Part shown: positions 35,121 through 45,399 of the stretch, in pieces
Numbering within the stretch: position 1 is the stretch's first letter
How the letters are laid out: every line of letters begins with the position of its first letter
Source of the DNA: Gloeocapsa sp. PCC 7428
Lineage (GTDB): Bacteria > Cyanobacteriota > Cyanobacteriia > Cyanobacteriales > Chroococcidiopsidaceae
Assembly (NCBI RefSeq): GCF_000317555.1
Contig: NC_019745.1
Location: 62,001 to 126,000, forward strand
Direction: 5' to 3'
Length of the DNA stretch: 64,000 nucleotides
Position numbers and translations under genes: made by a program
Notes under the pieces: generated by a model
What the model saw: the letters and a program-made list of their open reading frames with translations, nothing else
Told to the model about the DNA's origin: nothing
The model's database searches: none

Positions 35121-35667
35121 GGGTTCTTGGAGATAAAAATAGCAGCTAGGCTAAACAGACAACTTTAAGGAAATTGCCTCATTTGTCAAGAGGCATGGTT
35201 GAAGAACGAGAGCAGAAGTTTGACGACTCTTAATTTAGGTTTACATCTAAATTGCACTCTTCAATAGTGATACCCCTAGATCTCTAGGTTATAACTAACA
35301 AATCTACATCCGACAAAAGTTACTCAAGTAACTAAGCTGAATGTAAATTGAGCAATAACGAACTCGTCCGCGTGGATGTAAATAATGTTACTAATTTGTC
35401 ATAGAATATACGTAAAAAATGTGTTTCAGCTTGACTGGACATGATGCGAGGAAGTTGAAAAAGCATATTATTCTCATTTGTAACATCACATAAACAGCTT
35501 GTGTCATGAATACAATCTCCTCATCAAGTTTGGTATGTGTTTGCAGCTTGCTTCGGTGTTGCCAAATATTTTAGCGATCGCACTGCAAATGCCAAGAACA
35601 CGCAGCAACTTCATTCACTTCAAATAATCAAGATAAAATAAAGCCAAATCCATACTAGGCAGACTTT
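35121..35667. other. Intergenic region between topA and the Uma2 gene
   Basis: About 550 AT-rich bases with divergent promoters and no credible gene. A perfect palindrome CCTAGA-TC-TCTAGG lies at 35075+200, i.e. 35275-35288, and could be a topA operator or a repeat. The last 45 bases resemble the sequence before the decayed Uma2 copy at 13313. Confidence 0.5.
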
Positions 35668-36417
35668 ATGGCAACCCAACTAGAGCAAACCAAAGCGCCA
35701 CAACTGGTGATATCGTGGGAAGCGTTGCCCGATGACTTTCAACTCGAAGACGAGCCAGTGGAAAATACAGGTCAACCCCTGCTCACAGGTGCGTTGCGTG
35801 AAAGTTTAGAAATCAGTGGTTTCATTCAGCCGCAGATGTTGATTGCGTCGAATTTTGGTCTGTGCGCGACTGTGAATGGGCAATTCGTGATCAAAGCACC
35901 CGATTGGGTATATGTTCCGCGTGTCAATCAAGCGCTATGCGATCGCAAAAGCTACACCCCCAATCTCGAAGGCGATGTTCCCCAAGTGGTGATGGAATTC
36001 TTATCCGACACTGACGGACAAGAATATTCAGTCAAGCGCACTTATCCACCAGGAAAGTGGTTTTTTTACGAGCAAATATTACAAGTTCCGATTTATGTAA
36101 TTTTTGACCCCAATGATGGATTATTAGAGTTTTATCAACTCGAAAACGGACGCTATGAACTCAAGCAACCCGATGAAAATGGTCGTCATTGGATTGATGC
36201 CATGAATTTATTTCTCGGAACTTGGCAAGGAACAAAAGAAGCCCGCACAGGGTATTGGTTGCGGTGGTGGGATGGCGCAGGTAATTTGTTACCTTGGGCG
36301 GTGGAAATGATTGAAATTGAGCGTCAACGCGCTGAAATTGAACGCCAGCAAAAAGAACGACTGATTACTTTTTTGCGATCGCAGGGTATTGATCCTAACG
36401 ATTTACCGACAGATTAA
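35668..36417 (+). CDS. Uma2 family (DUF820) protein, intact paralogue of the pseudogene at 13313
   Basis: This 249-residue Uma2 protein has LLTGALRESLEISGFIQPQML, KAPDWVYVPR (first acidic residue of the nuclease-like site) and VVMEFLSDTDGQEYSVKR (second part). The C-terminus is a charged helix (IEIERQRAEIERQQKERLITFLRSQGIDPNDLP), a common tail of the larger cyanobacterial members. The role is unknown. Sequence at 13313-13696 is its decayed copy, including the region before the start codon. Confidence 0.9.
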   Translation: MATQLEQTKAPQLVISWEALPDDFQLEDEPVENTGQPLLTGALRESLEISGFIQPQMLIASNFGLCATVNGQFVIKAPDWVYVPRVNQALCDRKSYTPNLEGDVPQVVMEFLSDTDGQEYSVKRTYPPGKWFFYEQILQVPIYVIFDPNDGLLEFYQLENGRYELKQPDENGRHWIDAMNLFLGTWQGTKEARTGYWLRWWDGAGNLLPWAVEMIEIERQRAEIERQQKERLITFLRSQGIDPNDLPTD

Positions 36418-36524
36418 ATATTTGTGAACCGATCGCTTTTTACAACCGTAATGTCTTTTCACATTTTCAGCTATAAAAGATATGAGATAATTTCTCAATA
36501 AATTTGAGAATATACTTAACTAAA

Positions 36525-37553
36525 ATGAGGAAAATTTATACGAGTAAGGAGTGGCCAGAAATCGAGGAAGAGGGTTATCGAAATGGCAAGGTTATTTACC
36601 ATGATGATGATATTGAAAGTGTTGAAATTTGGCAACATCCACTTCAAAAAGGGTTAGTAAGTGCGACTCCACTTTGCCTAGGACTTCAAACTGATATTGT
36701 TAACGTTGAGTATCCAGAGACTTATGCAAATGATTGTCTAGAGACAGATGCTACCGGATACCCTACGATAACTCTGGTTTTTCGGAGTGCTGGGGTGCAA
36801 TTAGAGCAAATTTTTGGTGTGAATGAAGATGCTTGCGAACAGTCTGGCGAAAGCTATTTATTTTACTATCCCGTAGAAACGCGAGAAATTGAGACACACA
36901 TTGCAGGACAAGATATAAATGTCAGAGTTCGCCTACAACCGCACTTGCTGCGATTACTGAGTAAAGGTCAGGAAACACATTTACCTTGCTTGCTTAAACC
37001 ATTTTTGGAAACTGACACACCACCTTCATTTTATCAATCATTGGGCAAGATGACTCCGGCGATGCAAGTAGCATTGCAGCAATTACTACATTGTCCATTT
37101 CAAGGCATCATGCGACGTACTTATTTAGAAGCAAAAACACTCGAATTGATTACTTTGCAATTGGCTCAACTGTTTAACGATGGTACACCTTCGTATCAAA
37201 AGGCTAATTTGAAAAGCAGTGATCTTGAACGCATCTATCAAGCGAGAGATATTCTAATTCAAAATTATACAAATCCACCTTCATTGGTTGAATTAGCACG
37301 ACGAGTGCAGTTAAACGATCGCAAACTTAAGCAAGGATTTCGCCAAATCTTCGATAACACAGTATTTGGCTACTTGCACGATTATCGTTTAGAGAAAGCT
37401 TGTCAACTTCTCATCGAAGACCGAATGACTGTAGCAGAGGTGTCTTATGCGGTGGGGTTTGCCAATAGAGGTTACTTTGCGGCGGCATTTCGCAAGAAGT
37501 TTGGCATAAATCCCAGTGATTATCAAGCACACTGGCGCAAAAAGTCCGCCTAG
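36525..37553 (+). CDS. AraC-family transcriptional regulator, PchR type (regulator 3)
   Basis: This 342-residue regulator heads the fourth siderophore module. The C-terminal AraC domain (about 248-340) has recognition helices in LNDRKLKQGFRQIF and VGFANRGYFAAAFRKKFG. The first helix differs from regulators 1 and 2 (CTLKRGF there), which fits the absence of ATTCCGT boxes before receptor 4. The N-terminal sensing half is also only weakly similar. The ATG at 36525 is preferred over TTG 36504. Receptor 4 follows within about 80 bases. Confidence 0.9.
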   Translation: MRKIYTSKEWPEIEEEGYRNGKVIYHDDDIESVEIWQHPLQKGLVSATPLCLGLQTDIVNVEYPETYANDCLETDATGYPTITLVFRSAGVQLEQIFGVNEDACEQSGESYLFYYPVETREIETHIAGQDINVRVRLQPHLLRLLSKGQETHLPCLLKPFLETDTPPSFYQSLGKMTPAMQVALQQLLHCPFQGIMRRTYLEAKTLELITLQLAQLFNDGTPSYQKANLKSSDLERIYQARDILIQNYTNPPSLVELARRVQLNDRKLKQGFRQIFDNTVFGYLHDYRLEKACQLLIEDRMTVAEVSYAVGFANRGYFAAAFRKKFGINPSDYQAHWRKKSA

Positions 37554-37629
37554 CGATCGCATTTGACCTTGTAGAGATCACCTAAAGTCGCAAAATAGCC
37601 TATTGTAACTACGAGTTATTGAAATTCAG

Positions 37630-40161
37630 TTGCAAGTGTTTAGTGCGATCGTGGTGTGTAGAGCTATAGGTCATAAATATCAAATTCTGGTCGCCATCGG
37701 TGCGATCTCAATTCTGGCGGTCAAACCTGCTCAAGCAGATTCTTTAGAGCGCATTCAGGATATTATTCATCCTCCAACAAGTGCAGCCCTGCTAGCTCAA
37801 AATGGTTTCACAGTTGTACAAGTAACAGGAGTTCAAGTCAATCCCACCGATAAAGGGATAGAAGTCATTCTACAGACTTTGTTAGGAGAACAGTTACAAA
37901 TTACAAATCGCAGTGTTGCTAATAACTTCATTGTCGATATTCCTAATGCTCAATTGCGTTTAGCGAGTGGCGATAGTACATTCCGTTCAGAAAAACCAAT
38001 CGCAGGAATCGCTGAGATAGCAGTTACTAACTTTGATGCTAATACTATCCGCGTGACCGTGACAGGTGAAGCGGGAATCCCAGTTGTAGAGTTGTTTGAC
38101 AGTCCAGAGGAAGGTTTAATTTTCTCTGTTACGAGTACAGTAGCTGCCACGCCTTCACAACCATCAACTCAAGATAATGACACGATTGAATTGGTGGTGA
38201 CAGGTGAACAAGATGGATATCGCGTACCGAATGCAACCACAGCAACTAGAACTGATACGCCATTGCGTGATATTCCTGGTTCGATTCAAGTGATTCCGCG
38301 TCGCGTCTTAGAAGACCAAAAAACGACGCGCCTACAAGACGCATTAGAGAACGTTAGTGGTGTACGTAAAGAAGGTAACTACGGAGGTACATCTGCTGGT
38401 GGATATAATATTCGTGGCTTCGCCCAAGATGGAAATTTCCGCAATGGATTTTCTGACAATGACTTTTATTCCTTGGTAGACCCAGCTAATATTGAGCGCA
38501 TTGAGGTTCTCAAAGGACCTGCTTCGGTTTTATTTGGTCAAGCTGAACCAGGAGGAATTATCAATGTTGTCACCAAACAACCCCTTGGTACTCCTTATTA
38601 TTCAGCTGAATTTAACCTTGGCAATTATGCATTTTATCGCTTCAGTTTTGATTTATCAGGTCCCCTCACCGATCATGATTTGCTATTGTATCGGTTGAAT
38701 TTGGCTTATCAAAATTCTGGAAGTTTTCGAGATTATAACTTTCTAGAACGTGTATTTGTGGCACCTGTCGTTACCTGGAATATTAGCGATCGCACCTCAC
38801 TAACTTTTGACTTAGAATACCAGAACAACAATTATCTTTTTGATCGCGGACTTCCATCACTCGGCGATCGACCTGCTCCTATTCCTATTAGTCGCTTCAT
38901 CGGTTTACCCCATGTTTATGACGATAGCACTTTGCGGATTGGCTATCGATTTGAGCATGAATTTAGTCAGGATTGGCAACTACGTAATGCGTTTTCTTTT
39001 GTTTCTGGCAAATCATCTGGTACTTATGCCTATGGTGGCTATGAACTCATTGATGACCAGTTTGCCCCAATATACGTGAGTCGCGATGAGTTCACACGAG
39101 ACATTTATACCTTGCAAACAGAATTAGTTGGACGTTTCAATACAGGATCGATTGTTCATCAACCTTTAATCGGGGTGGAATTAAGACGAAATGTATGGAA
39201 TTACACCTCATTTGATGTCGCAGATCCCATACTACTCGATATTTTTAATCCTAATTATGATGTAGAATTACCTGCTACACCAGATGAAAGTACTTTCGCT
39301 TACACAACTCGTAGAGATACTTTAGGAATTTACATCCAAGATCAAATTACTTTTGCAGATAATTTCAAGGTTCTACTTGGTGGACGCTTTGATGCATTTT
39401 ACCGTAGAGATGACTTCGGAACACTTGAAGAAGAATCCCTCACTGCTTTTACTCCCCGTGTTGGAATTGTTTACCAGCCAATTCTACCGATTTCGCTTTA
39501 CGCCAGTTATACTCAATCGTTTCAACCCGATCGCTTCTTTGGTCGTTCAGCAGCTACAAACGAACCCTTTGAACCCACAGAAGGAACGCAGTATGAAGTA
39601 GGTATTAAAGCAGATTTTAGCGAACAAATTGCAGCAACTCTAGCAGCCTTTGAGATTACCAAAAGCAATGTTCTTACCCCCGATCCCAACGATCCTGATA
39701 TTTCCATACAGGTGGGAGAACAAAGAAGTAGAGGTATTGAATTAGATATTGGCGGTGAAATTTTACCTGGTTGGAATATTATTGCATCCTACACGTATAC
39801 CGACGCAATTACCTCGAAAGATAACAATATTCCCGTGGGTAATCGACTGATTAATGTTCCCGAACACGCGGCGAGTTTATGGACAACCTACGAACTTCAA
39901 AGCGGTGATTTAAAAGGCTTGGGCTTTGGCTTAGGGCTTTACTATGTGGGAGATAGATTCGCTGATTTAGAAAACACCAGCGTTTTACCGAGTTATTTTA
40001 GAACAGATTCAGCCGTTTATTATAGACAAGATAACTGGAGGTTAGCACTGAATTTCCGCAATCTTTTCAATGAAACTTATTATGAGACATCTCAAGGCAG
40101 AAATACAATCTATCCTGGCGCACCTTTTACTGTCATCGGATCGTTTTCGATTCAGTTTTGA
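37630..40161 (+). CDS. TonB-dependent siderophore receptor with AMIN domain (receptor 4, FhuA/ferrichrome type)
   Basis: This receptor of up to 843 residues has a signal peptide ending near KPAQA, an AMIN domain (VVQVTGVQVNPTDKGIEVILQT onward, about 60-170), and a plug of the FhuA/TonB-siderophor type: TRTDTPLRDIPGSIQVIPRR, LQDALENVSGVRKEG, VLKGPASVLFGQAEPGGIIN. The barrel ends GSFSIQF with terminal Phe. The plug type differs clearly from receptors 1-3, so it should bind another class of siderophore, probably hydroxamate. The start is uncertain: TTG 37630 or GTG at 37636, 37651 or 37654, none with a good ribosome site. Regulator 3 precedes it and lipoprotein 4 follows. Confidence 0.9.
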   Translation: MQVFSAIVVCRAIGHKYQILVAIGAISILAVKPAQADSLERIQDIIHPPTSAALLAQNGFTVVQVTGVQVNPTDKGIEVILQTLLGEQLQITNRSVANNFIVDIPNAQLRLASGDSTFRSEKPIAGIAEIAVTNFDANTIRVTVTGEAGIPVVELFDSPEEGLIFSVTSTVAATPSQPSTQDNDTIELVVTGEQDGYRVPNATTATRTDTPLRDIPGSIQVIPRRVLEDQKTTRLQDALENVSGVRKEGNYGGTSAGGYNIRGFAQDGNFRNGFSDNDFYSLVDPANIERIEVLKGPASVLFGQAEPGGIINVVTKQPLGTPYYSAEFNLGNYAFYRFSFDLSGPLTDHDLLLYRLNLAYQNSGSFRDYNFLERVFVAPVVTWNISDRTSLTFDLEYQNNNYLFDRGLPSLGDRPAPIPISRFIGLPHVYDDSTLRIGYRFEHEFSQDWQLRNAFSFVSGKSSGTYAYGGYELIDDQFAPIYVSRDEFTRDIYTLQTELVGRFNTGSIVHQPLIGVELRRNVWNYTSFDVADPILLDIFNPNYDVELPATPDESTFAYTTRRDTLGIYIQDQITFADNFKVLLGGRFDAFYRRDDFGTLEEESLTAFTPRVGIVYQPILPISLYASYTQSFQPDRFFGRSAATNEPFEPTEGTQYEVGIKADFSEQIAATLAAFEITKSNVLTPDPNDPDISIQVGEQRSRGIELDIGGEILPGWNIIASYTYTDAITSKDNNIPVGNRLINVPEHAASLWTTYELQSGDLKGLGFGLGLYYVGDRFADLENTSVLPSYFRTDSAVYYRQDNWRLALNFRNLFNETYYETSQGRNTIYPGAPFTVIGSFSIQF

Positions 40162-40184
40162 CCTTGATTTTTATTAAGTCCAAA

Positions 40185-41246
40185 ATGTTTTTAAAATGCT
40201 GCAAAGCGATCGCATTATACAAATATACTACCTGGTTTTTGCTAACAGCTATCTTGATGACAGCTTGTCATACGGGTAGCTCCCAAAAATTTAATTTGGA
40301 TGAGCGATCGCTATCTCCGGATTGTCGAGTTGTAGAAAATACCGTTGGGAAAACTACGATTTGTGGTACACCTCAAAAAGTAGCAGCCTTAGAACCAAAA
40401 ATGCTAAGTATGATGCTCGCGCTTGATGTGCAACCTGCTGCTTACGCCGATGCTTATTTGGTGCGCTCTCCCCAATTTGACAATCCTAGCAAACAGATTC
40501 CTTACTTAGGCAATTTTGTCACAAGTCAGCCGATTAATTTAGGCGATCGCAATAATCCTTCGCTCGAAACTTTGACTCGACTAAAACCAGATTTGATTTT
40601 GGGTGTAAGCTCTCAAGAAAACAAGTTATTGTCTTCCATTGCTCCCACGGTGCTAATAAACACTGATAGCAAGGGATGGCAAGATAATATTCAAATTGTC
40701 GCTAAAGCACTCGATCAAGAAGACAATGTACAACAAGTCATTGATTCGTATCAACAACAGCTTGCTGAAGTTCGCACCCAATTAGCTCCTCTAGTAACCA
40801 CCCATCCGCGAGTGTTGAATATCATTTGTAGTCAATCGATGGACTACATTGAGATTGGATACAATGGGGACACAGTTCGCCTCTTGAAAGCCGTTGGATT
40901 TCAACCTGTATTACTTAATAATGTAGAACCAAAACCAGGATTACGAGCCACAGTCACAATTGAAACACTATCCCAACTCGATGCAGATATTATCATTGTC
41001 CATACTTGGCTCGATCAATGGGAAGGCAATTCTACTTATAATGTTCCCCTAGAAGAACTCAAGCAAAAATGGGTTAAAAATCCCCTTTTACACGGTTCAA
41101 AAGCATGGAAAGAAGGTCGAGTTTACTTCGTTGACTATCAAATGTGGGGGAGTGTTATTGGTGGACCAATTGCTGATTCTCTGATATTAAAGCAACTGCC
41201 AGCACTTCTACTTTCACCTGTACAAGGTAATTTAAATCCGACATGA
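40185..41246 (+). CDS. Ferric-siderophore-binding periplasmic lipoprotein 4
   Basis: This 353-residue lipoprotein has the signal WFLLTAILMTAC with lipidated C28. Family parts are PQKVAALEPKMLSMMLALDVQPAAYAD, LKPDLILGVSS, and GRVYFVDYQMWGSVIGGPIAD. It resembles lipoprotein 1 most (both have YLG...TSQPINLGDRNNPS). ATG 40185 starts the signal; the frame opens 9 codons earlier overlapping the receptor stop. It lies 23 bases after receptor 4, so they are co-transcribed. No transport permease or ATPase is adjacent. Confidence 0.9.
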   Translation: MFLKCCKAIALYKYTTWFLLTAILMTACHTGSSQKFNLDERSLSPDCRVVENTVGKTTICGTPQKVAALEPKMLSMMLALDVQPAAYADAYLVRSPQFDNPSKQIPYLGNFVTSQPINLGDRNNPSLETLTRLKPDLILGVSSQENKLLSSIAPTVLINTDSKGWQDNIQIVAKALDQEDNVQQVIDSYQQQLAEVRTQLAPLVTTHPRVLNIICSQSMDYIEIGYNGDTVRLLKAVGFQPVLLNNVEPKPGLRATVTIETLSQLDADIIIVHTWLDQWEGNSTYNVPLEELKQKWVKNPLLHGSKAWKEGRVYFVDYQMWGSVIGGPIADSLILKQLPALLLSPVQGNLNPT

Positions 41247-41333
41247 AATAGTATAAATGGGATTTTGTAGCCCGTGCGGTGCTAGATAACTTATTTAAGT
41301 ATTTAAATAGCACATTCTAGATGATGAGGGTTT

Positions 41334-41566
41334 TTATTGTTCATGCGATCGCGCTGCTTCTCTCACTTTTGAAACCTCTAATTCTAGTGCTTCTGCAACT
41401 TGTTCCAAGGTTAATCTTAACTTCAATAACCGAGGTACTGCTTCTATTTTCCCGTCTTCCATCCTTCTTGGTAAACCCTTGTCTGTTTCAAATCACCTAA
41501 TCCTAACATTGCTCGAATCTCCGCCTGACTTTTGTGAGGAAACTTATAAACAACGATTGTTTCTAT
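41334..41566 (-). pseudogene. Truncated, frameshifted C-terminus of a Rpn/DUF2887-type nuclease-transposase gene
   Basis: Read on the minus strand, 41566 to about 41462 gives ETIVVYKFPHKSQAEIRAML then LGLGDLKQTRVYQEGWKTG. After a one-base shift near 41450 the frame continues IEAVPRLLKLRLTLEQV and LEVSKVREAARSHEQ to a stop at 41334. This is the C-terminal part of cyanobacterial Rpn-family/DUF2887 proteins. The N-terminal PD-(D/E)XK domain is absent. It is a remnant between lipoprotein 4 and ndhB. Confidence 0.75.
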
Positions 41567-41849
41567 AACAATCCTAAATCATTTGTAAGAATCTCTCTCC
41601 TTGTCTTTATCTTTGTGTACTTTGTGGTGCGTTTTCCAAAAAATCTTACAACTCAAATAGGAGCGCTATATCTGGATCTATATAAGTAACTTATTATACC
41701 TGTAATAGCTACTAGCCATCTCTCATCAGCGCTGGTAATGAGTTGTGTCGCAGTCATTACCGAAAAGATGAAACACACATAAAAGGAACCATATGATAGA
41801 CAATAAAGTTAACACAGCGATTGTCTCATAGCCAAAACCTATATCACTC

Positions 41850-43421
41850 ATGGATTTTGCTAATCTTGTAGACCAGTTAAATGCTGGAACAATTTTGCCC
41901 GAAGGGATAGTGCTAACTACCCTGATGGTGATTGTCATAGGCGATTTGATTGTCGGGCGTAGTGCGTCGCGCTGGATTCCGTATACAGCGATCGCAGGTT
42001 TACTCGCCGCCGTCGTCGCGTTATATCTTCAATGGGATAACCCAAATCCGATCTCATTTCTTGGTGCTTTTAATAGTGATGACCTCAGTATCGTCTTTCG
42101 CGGCATCGTCGCGCTATCGACTGCGGTAACGATTTTGATGTCGATTCGCTATATTGAACAATCTGGCACAGCTTTAGCAGAATTCATCGGAATTATGCTG
42201 ACAGCAACGCTAGGCGGGATGTTTTTGTCTGGGGCTTCGGAATTAGTCACAATTTTCATCTCCCTGGAAACCCTCAGTATCTCTTCGTACTTGATGACAG
42301 GATACACCAAGCGCGATCCCCGCTCGAACGAAGCAGCGTTGAAATATTTGCTGATTGGTGCTTCGAGTACAGGTGTTTTTCTTTACGGCGTCTCCCTACT
42401 GTATGGTTTATCAGGAGGCGAAACTCAACTCAGTGCGATCGCTTCCGCAATTGCAGATGCTAATTTAAGTCAATCCCTCGGCTTGGTGATTTCTTTAGTC
42501 TTTGTGATTGCAGGTGTTGCTTTTAAAATTTCGGCGGCGCCCTTTCACCAGTGGACACCTGACGTTTACGAAGGTTCACCGACACCTGTTGTAGCGTTTT
42601 TATCCGTAGGTTCCAAAGCCGCAGGATTTGCTTTAGCAATTCGCCTGATGAATAGCGCCTTCCCGTTACTGATTGACGAGTGGCAATTTGTGTTTACCGC
42701 GCTGGCTGTCCTCAGTATGGTGCTAGGTAACGTCGTCGCGCTGGCACAAACCAGCATGAAACGGATGCTAGCTTATTCCTCGATTGGACAAGCTGGATTC
42801 GTGATGATTGGTTTAATTGCGGGAACCGAAGCAGGGTACGCCAGTATGGTATTTTACCTGTTGGTTTACCTGTTCATGAACTTGGGAGCGTTTACCTGTT
42901 TGATTCTATTTACACTGCGGACAGGAACCGACCAAATTAGCGAATATTCAGGACTTTATCAAAAAGATCCTTTGCTAACGCTGTGTTTAAGTATCTGCTT
43001 GCTATCTTTAGGCGGTATTCCACCTTTGGCAGGATTCTTCGGTAAGATTTACTTGTTCTGGGCAGGTTGGCAAGCCGGACAGTATGGATTGGTGTTACTC
43101 GGTTTAGTCACCACGGTAGTTTCAATTTACTACTACATTCGTGTCGTACGCATGATGGTTGTGAAAGAACCGCAAGAAATGTCCGATGCGGTGAAAAACT
43201 ATCCCGAAGTACAATGGAATTTACCTGGAATGCGACCGCTGCAAGTCGGCTTAGTGCTAACCTTGGTAGCTACATCGTTAGCAGGAATTTTGTCAAATCC
43301 ATTGTTTACTTTGGCTAACACCTCAATTGCACGGACAACAACCCTACAACCCATTGTTATTAGTTCTCACTTTAGTGCTACTGCGCCAGCAGAAAATTCT
43401 GCACTTCAAACTCAGCAATAG
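41850..43421 (+). CDS. ndhB: NAD(P)H-quinone oxidoreductase (NDH-1) subunit NdhB
   Basis: This 523-residue membrane subunit belongs to the photosynthetic NDH-1 complex, which moves electrons from ferredoxin to plastoquinone and pumps protons in cyclic flow and respiration. About 14 membrane helices are visible. Hallmarks are [22 protein letters not shown] (conserved Glu), [24 protein letters not shown] (conserved Lys), [18 protein letters not shown] and [15 protein letters not shown]. Length and N-terminus [19 protein letters not shown] match cyanobacterial NdhB. A terminator follows at 43456. Confidence 0.97.
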   Translation: MDFANLVDQLNAGTILPEGIVLTTLMVIVIGDLIVGRSASRWIPYTAIAGLLAAVVALYLQWDNPNPISFLGAFNSDDLSIVFRGIVALSTAVTILMSIRYIEQSGTALAEFIGIMLTATLGGMFLSGASELVTIFISLETLSISSYLMTGYTKRDPRSNEAALKYLLIGASSTGVFLYGVSLLYGLSGGETQLSAIASAIADANLSQSLGLVISLVFVIAGVAFKISAAPFHQWTPDVYEGSPTPVVAFLSVGSKAAGFALAIRLMNSAFPLLIDEWQFVFTALAVLSMVLGNVVALAQTSMKRMLAYSSIGQAGFVMIGLIAGTEAGYASMVFYLLVYLFMNLGAFTCLILFTLRTGTDQISEYSGLYQKDPLLTLCLSICLLSLGGIPPLAGFFGKIYLFWAGWQAGQYGLVLLGLVTTVVSIYYYIRVVRMMVVKEPQEMSDAVKNYPEVQWNLPGMRPLQVGLVLTLVATSLAGILSNPLFTLANTSIARTTTLQPIVISSHFSATAPAENSALQTQQ

Positions 43422-43455
43422 GCAGCAATGTATTCACAGCTGCTTCCATATTAGT

Positions 43456-43482
43456 AGCCTGACTTAATTCGTCAGGCTTTTT
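43456..43482 (+). terminator. Rho-independent terminator after ndhB
   Basis: AGCCTGAC pairs with GTCAGGCT across a 7-base loop and is followed by TTTTT. It lies 35 bases after the ndhB stop and just before the cobalamin gene. Confidence 0.85.
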
Positions 43483-43493
43483 CATTGAAATTG

Positions 43494-45335
43494 ATGATTC
43501 TATCAGAAGTTCAACCAATCGCAGCGATCGCCACAACTCCTACTGCTGCCAAAACGCTACAAAAACTGTGTCAAAATGGTATCACACTTTGGGTTCCAGA
43601 ATCAATTGGTGATGTCAGAGGCACAAAGGTTTACACAGGTTCGCTCAAAACGCATGTCGCTGAACTTTGGAAAACACACCGAGGTTTAATCTTTGGTTTA
43701 GCAACGGGCGCGGTGGTGCGGCTTATAGCACCTTTACTTCAACATAAATCTTGCGATCCCGCAGTTGTTGTTGTCGATGAAACCGGTAAGTTTGTTATTA
43801 GTTTGTGCAGCGGACACCAAGGCGGTGCCGATAAACTGACGCAAACGATCGCACGCTTACTTAAGGCAACACCTATATTAACTGGCACTGCATCTACATT
43901 AGGATTACCCGCAGTTGATATTTTAGGAAATCCCTTCGGTTGGCAAAAGGGTGTAGGAAATTGGACAGAAGTTAGTGCAGCAGTAGCACGCAATGAACCA
44001 GTACAAGTTATTCAAGAAGCTGGTTCTACGCTATGGCAATCTACCGCAAGCTTTCAAAACTCTAGTTTAACCCTTGAAACCACTCCCAATACACCAGCTA
44101 TTTACATCACCCCTCGTTCTTTAGTGCGGGCAAGGCATTGCCTTGCCTCTCATACCCCCTCTATCCACTGGCATCCGCGTGTTTTATGGCTGGGAATTGG
44201 TTGCGAACGCGGGACATCGCGGGAATTAATTGAGAGCGCAATTACACAAGTTTGTCAAGAGTATCAATTAGTCGAACAGGCGATCGCAGGTATTGCCACA
44301 ATTGATCTCAAAGCAGATGAAGTTGGATTAGTTGAATTGTGTCGCGATCGCAATTTTCCATTACAGACTTTCTCTGCTGATGTTTTGCGCAGCGTTACTG
44401 TCCCCAATCCCTCAAAGATCGTTGATGCGGAAGTGGGAACCCCCAGTGTCGCCGAAGCTGCGGCGTTGTGCGCTGCAAAAGCGCAAAATCTACTTGTTGC
44501 TAAGCAAATTTTTCGTGCTGCTGAATTTCAAGGCGCTGTTACAGTTGCGATCGCGCTAGCCGAACAAGAATATACTGGACGTACTGGCAGATTGTTATTG
44601 GTAGGGATAGGACCAGGACAATTAGATCAAATCACTCCTGCTGCACAAGCGGCGATCGCTTCTGCGGATGCCGTTATCGGTTATTCGTTGTACATCGATT
44701 TGATCGCCCCACTCCTCCAGCCACACCAAATCATCGAAGCCTTACCCATCACTCAAGAACGTCAACGGGCGCAACGCGCAATTTCCCTCGCCCAGTGGGG
44801 TTTGACGGTTGCCGTCATTTCTTCGGGTGATATTGGTATTTATGGAATGGCGGGTTTAGTTTTAGAAGAACTGCTTCTTCAAGGCTGGGATGGTAAAACT
44901 CCCAATGTAGAAGTGTTTCCAGGAATTACCGCGATGCAAGCCGCTGCTGCGCGTTTAGGTGCGCCATTAATGCATGATTTTTGTGCAATCAGTTTGAGCG
45001 ATTTATTAACACCGTGGGAAGTCATTGAAAAACGCCTACACGCCGCCGCCCAAGCAGATTTTGTTACTGCATTATATAATCCGCGATCGCAAACCCGCAT
45101 CCAACAACTTACGAGTGCGATTAAGATATTCTTACAGTATCGCAATCCGCAAACTCCCGTTGCAGTAGTACGTTCTGCTTACCGTCAAGACGAACAAATT
45201 ACGCTGACAACGCTTGAAAAATTACTTGATGTACCTGTAGATATGCTAACAACCGTTTTAATCGGCAACCAAAGTACGCGCACTCAAGGCGACTGGATGA
45301 TTACACCACGAGGATATAATGCTGCTTTGCCGTAG
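43494..45335 (+). CDS. cobJ: CbiG - precorrin-3B C17-methyltransferase (CobJ/CbiH) fusion
   Basis: This 613-residue fusion acts in cobalamin synthesis. Residues 1 to about 350 are CbiG-like (lactone opening of the ring-contracted intermediate: RGLIFGLATGAVVRLIAPLL, CSGHQGGADKLTQTIA, WLGIGCERGTSRELIESAI). Residues about 365-613 are the SAM-dependent C17-methyltransferase (LLLVGIGPGQLDQITPAA, ISSGDIGIYGMAGLVLEEL, PGITAMQAAAARLGAPL, ALYNPRS). The fusion is usual in cyanobacteria. ATG 43494 is chosen over TTG 43485/43491. In the linker of the CbiG part, RARHCLASH is encoded by a dispersed palindrome (44128-44148), an in-frame insertion. The start lies only 11 bases after the ndhB terminator. Confidence 0.94.
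   Translation: MILSEVQPIAAIATTPTAAKTLQKLCQNGITLWVPESIGDVRGTKVYTGSLKTHVAELWKTHRGLIFGLATGAVVRLIAPLLQHKSCDPAVVVVDETGKFVISLCSGHQGGADKLTQTIARLLKATPILTGTASTLGLPAVDILGNPFGWQKGVGNWTEVSAAVARNEPVQVIQEAGSTLWQSTASFQNSSLTLETTPNTPAIYITPRSLVRARHCLASHTPSIHWHPRVLWLGIGCERGTSRELIESAITQVCQEYQLVEQAIAGIATIDLKADEVGLVELCRDRNFPLQTFSADVLRSVTVPNPSKIVDAEVGTPSVAEAAALCAAKAQNLLVAKQIFRAAEFQGAVTVAIALAEQEYTGRTGRLLLVGIGPGQLDQITPAAQAAIASADAVIGYSLYIDLIAPLLQPHQIIEALPITQERQRAQRAISLAQWGLTVAVISSGDIGIYGMAGLVLEELLLQGWDGKTPNVEVFPGITAMQAAAARLGAPLMHDFCAISLSDLLTPWEVIEKRLHAAAQADFVTALYNPRSQTRIQQLTSAIKIFLQYRNPQTPVAVVRSAYRQDEQITLTTLEKLLDVPVDMLTTVLIGNQSTRTQGDWMITPRGYNAALP
44128..44148. repeat. Palindrome GGGCAAGG-N5-CCTTGCC(T) inside cobJ
   Basis: The palindrome matches intergenic copies at 21132-21152 and 52109-52129 almost base for base. 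Here it is translated (RARHCLASH) between the two conserved strands of the CbiG region without breaking the frame. Confidence 0.8.
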
Positions 45336-45399
45336 GAGTTGCTGCGTTTGGGGAAAAGCAGGAGTGTAAAGGGGCAGGGGAACCGAGGAGAATAAAACT

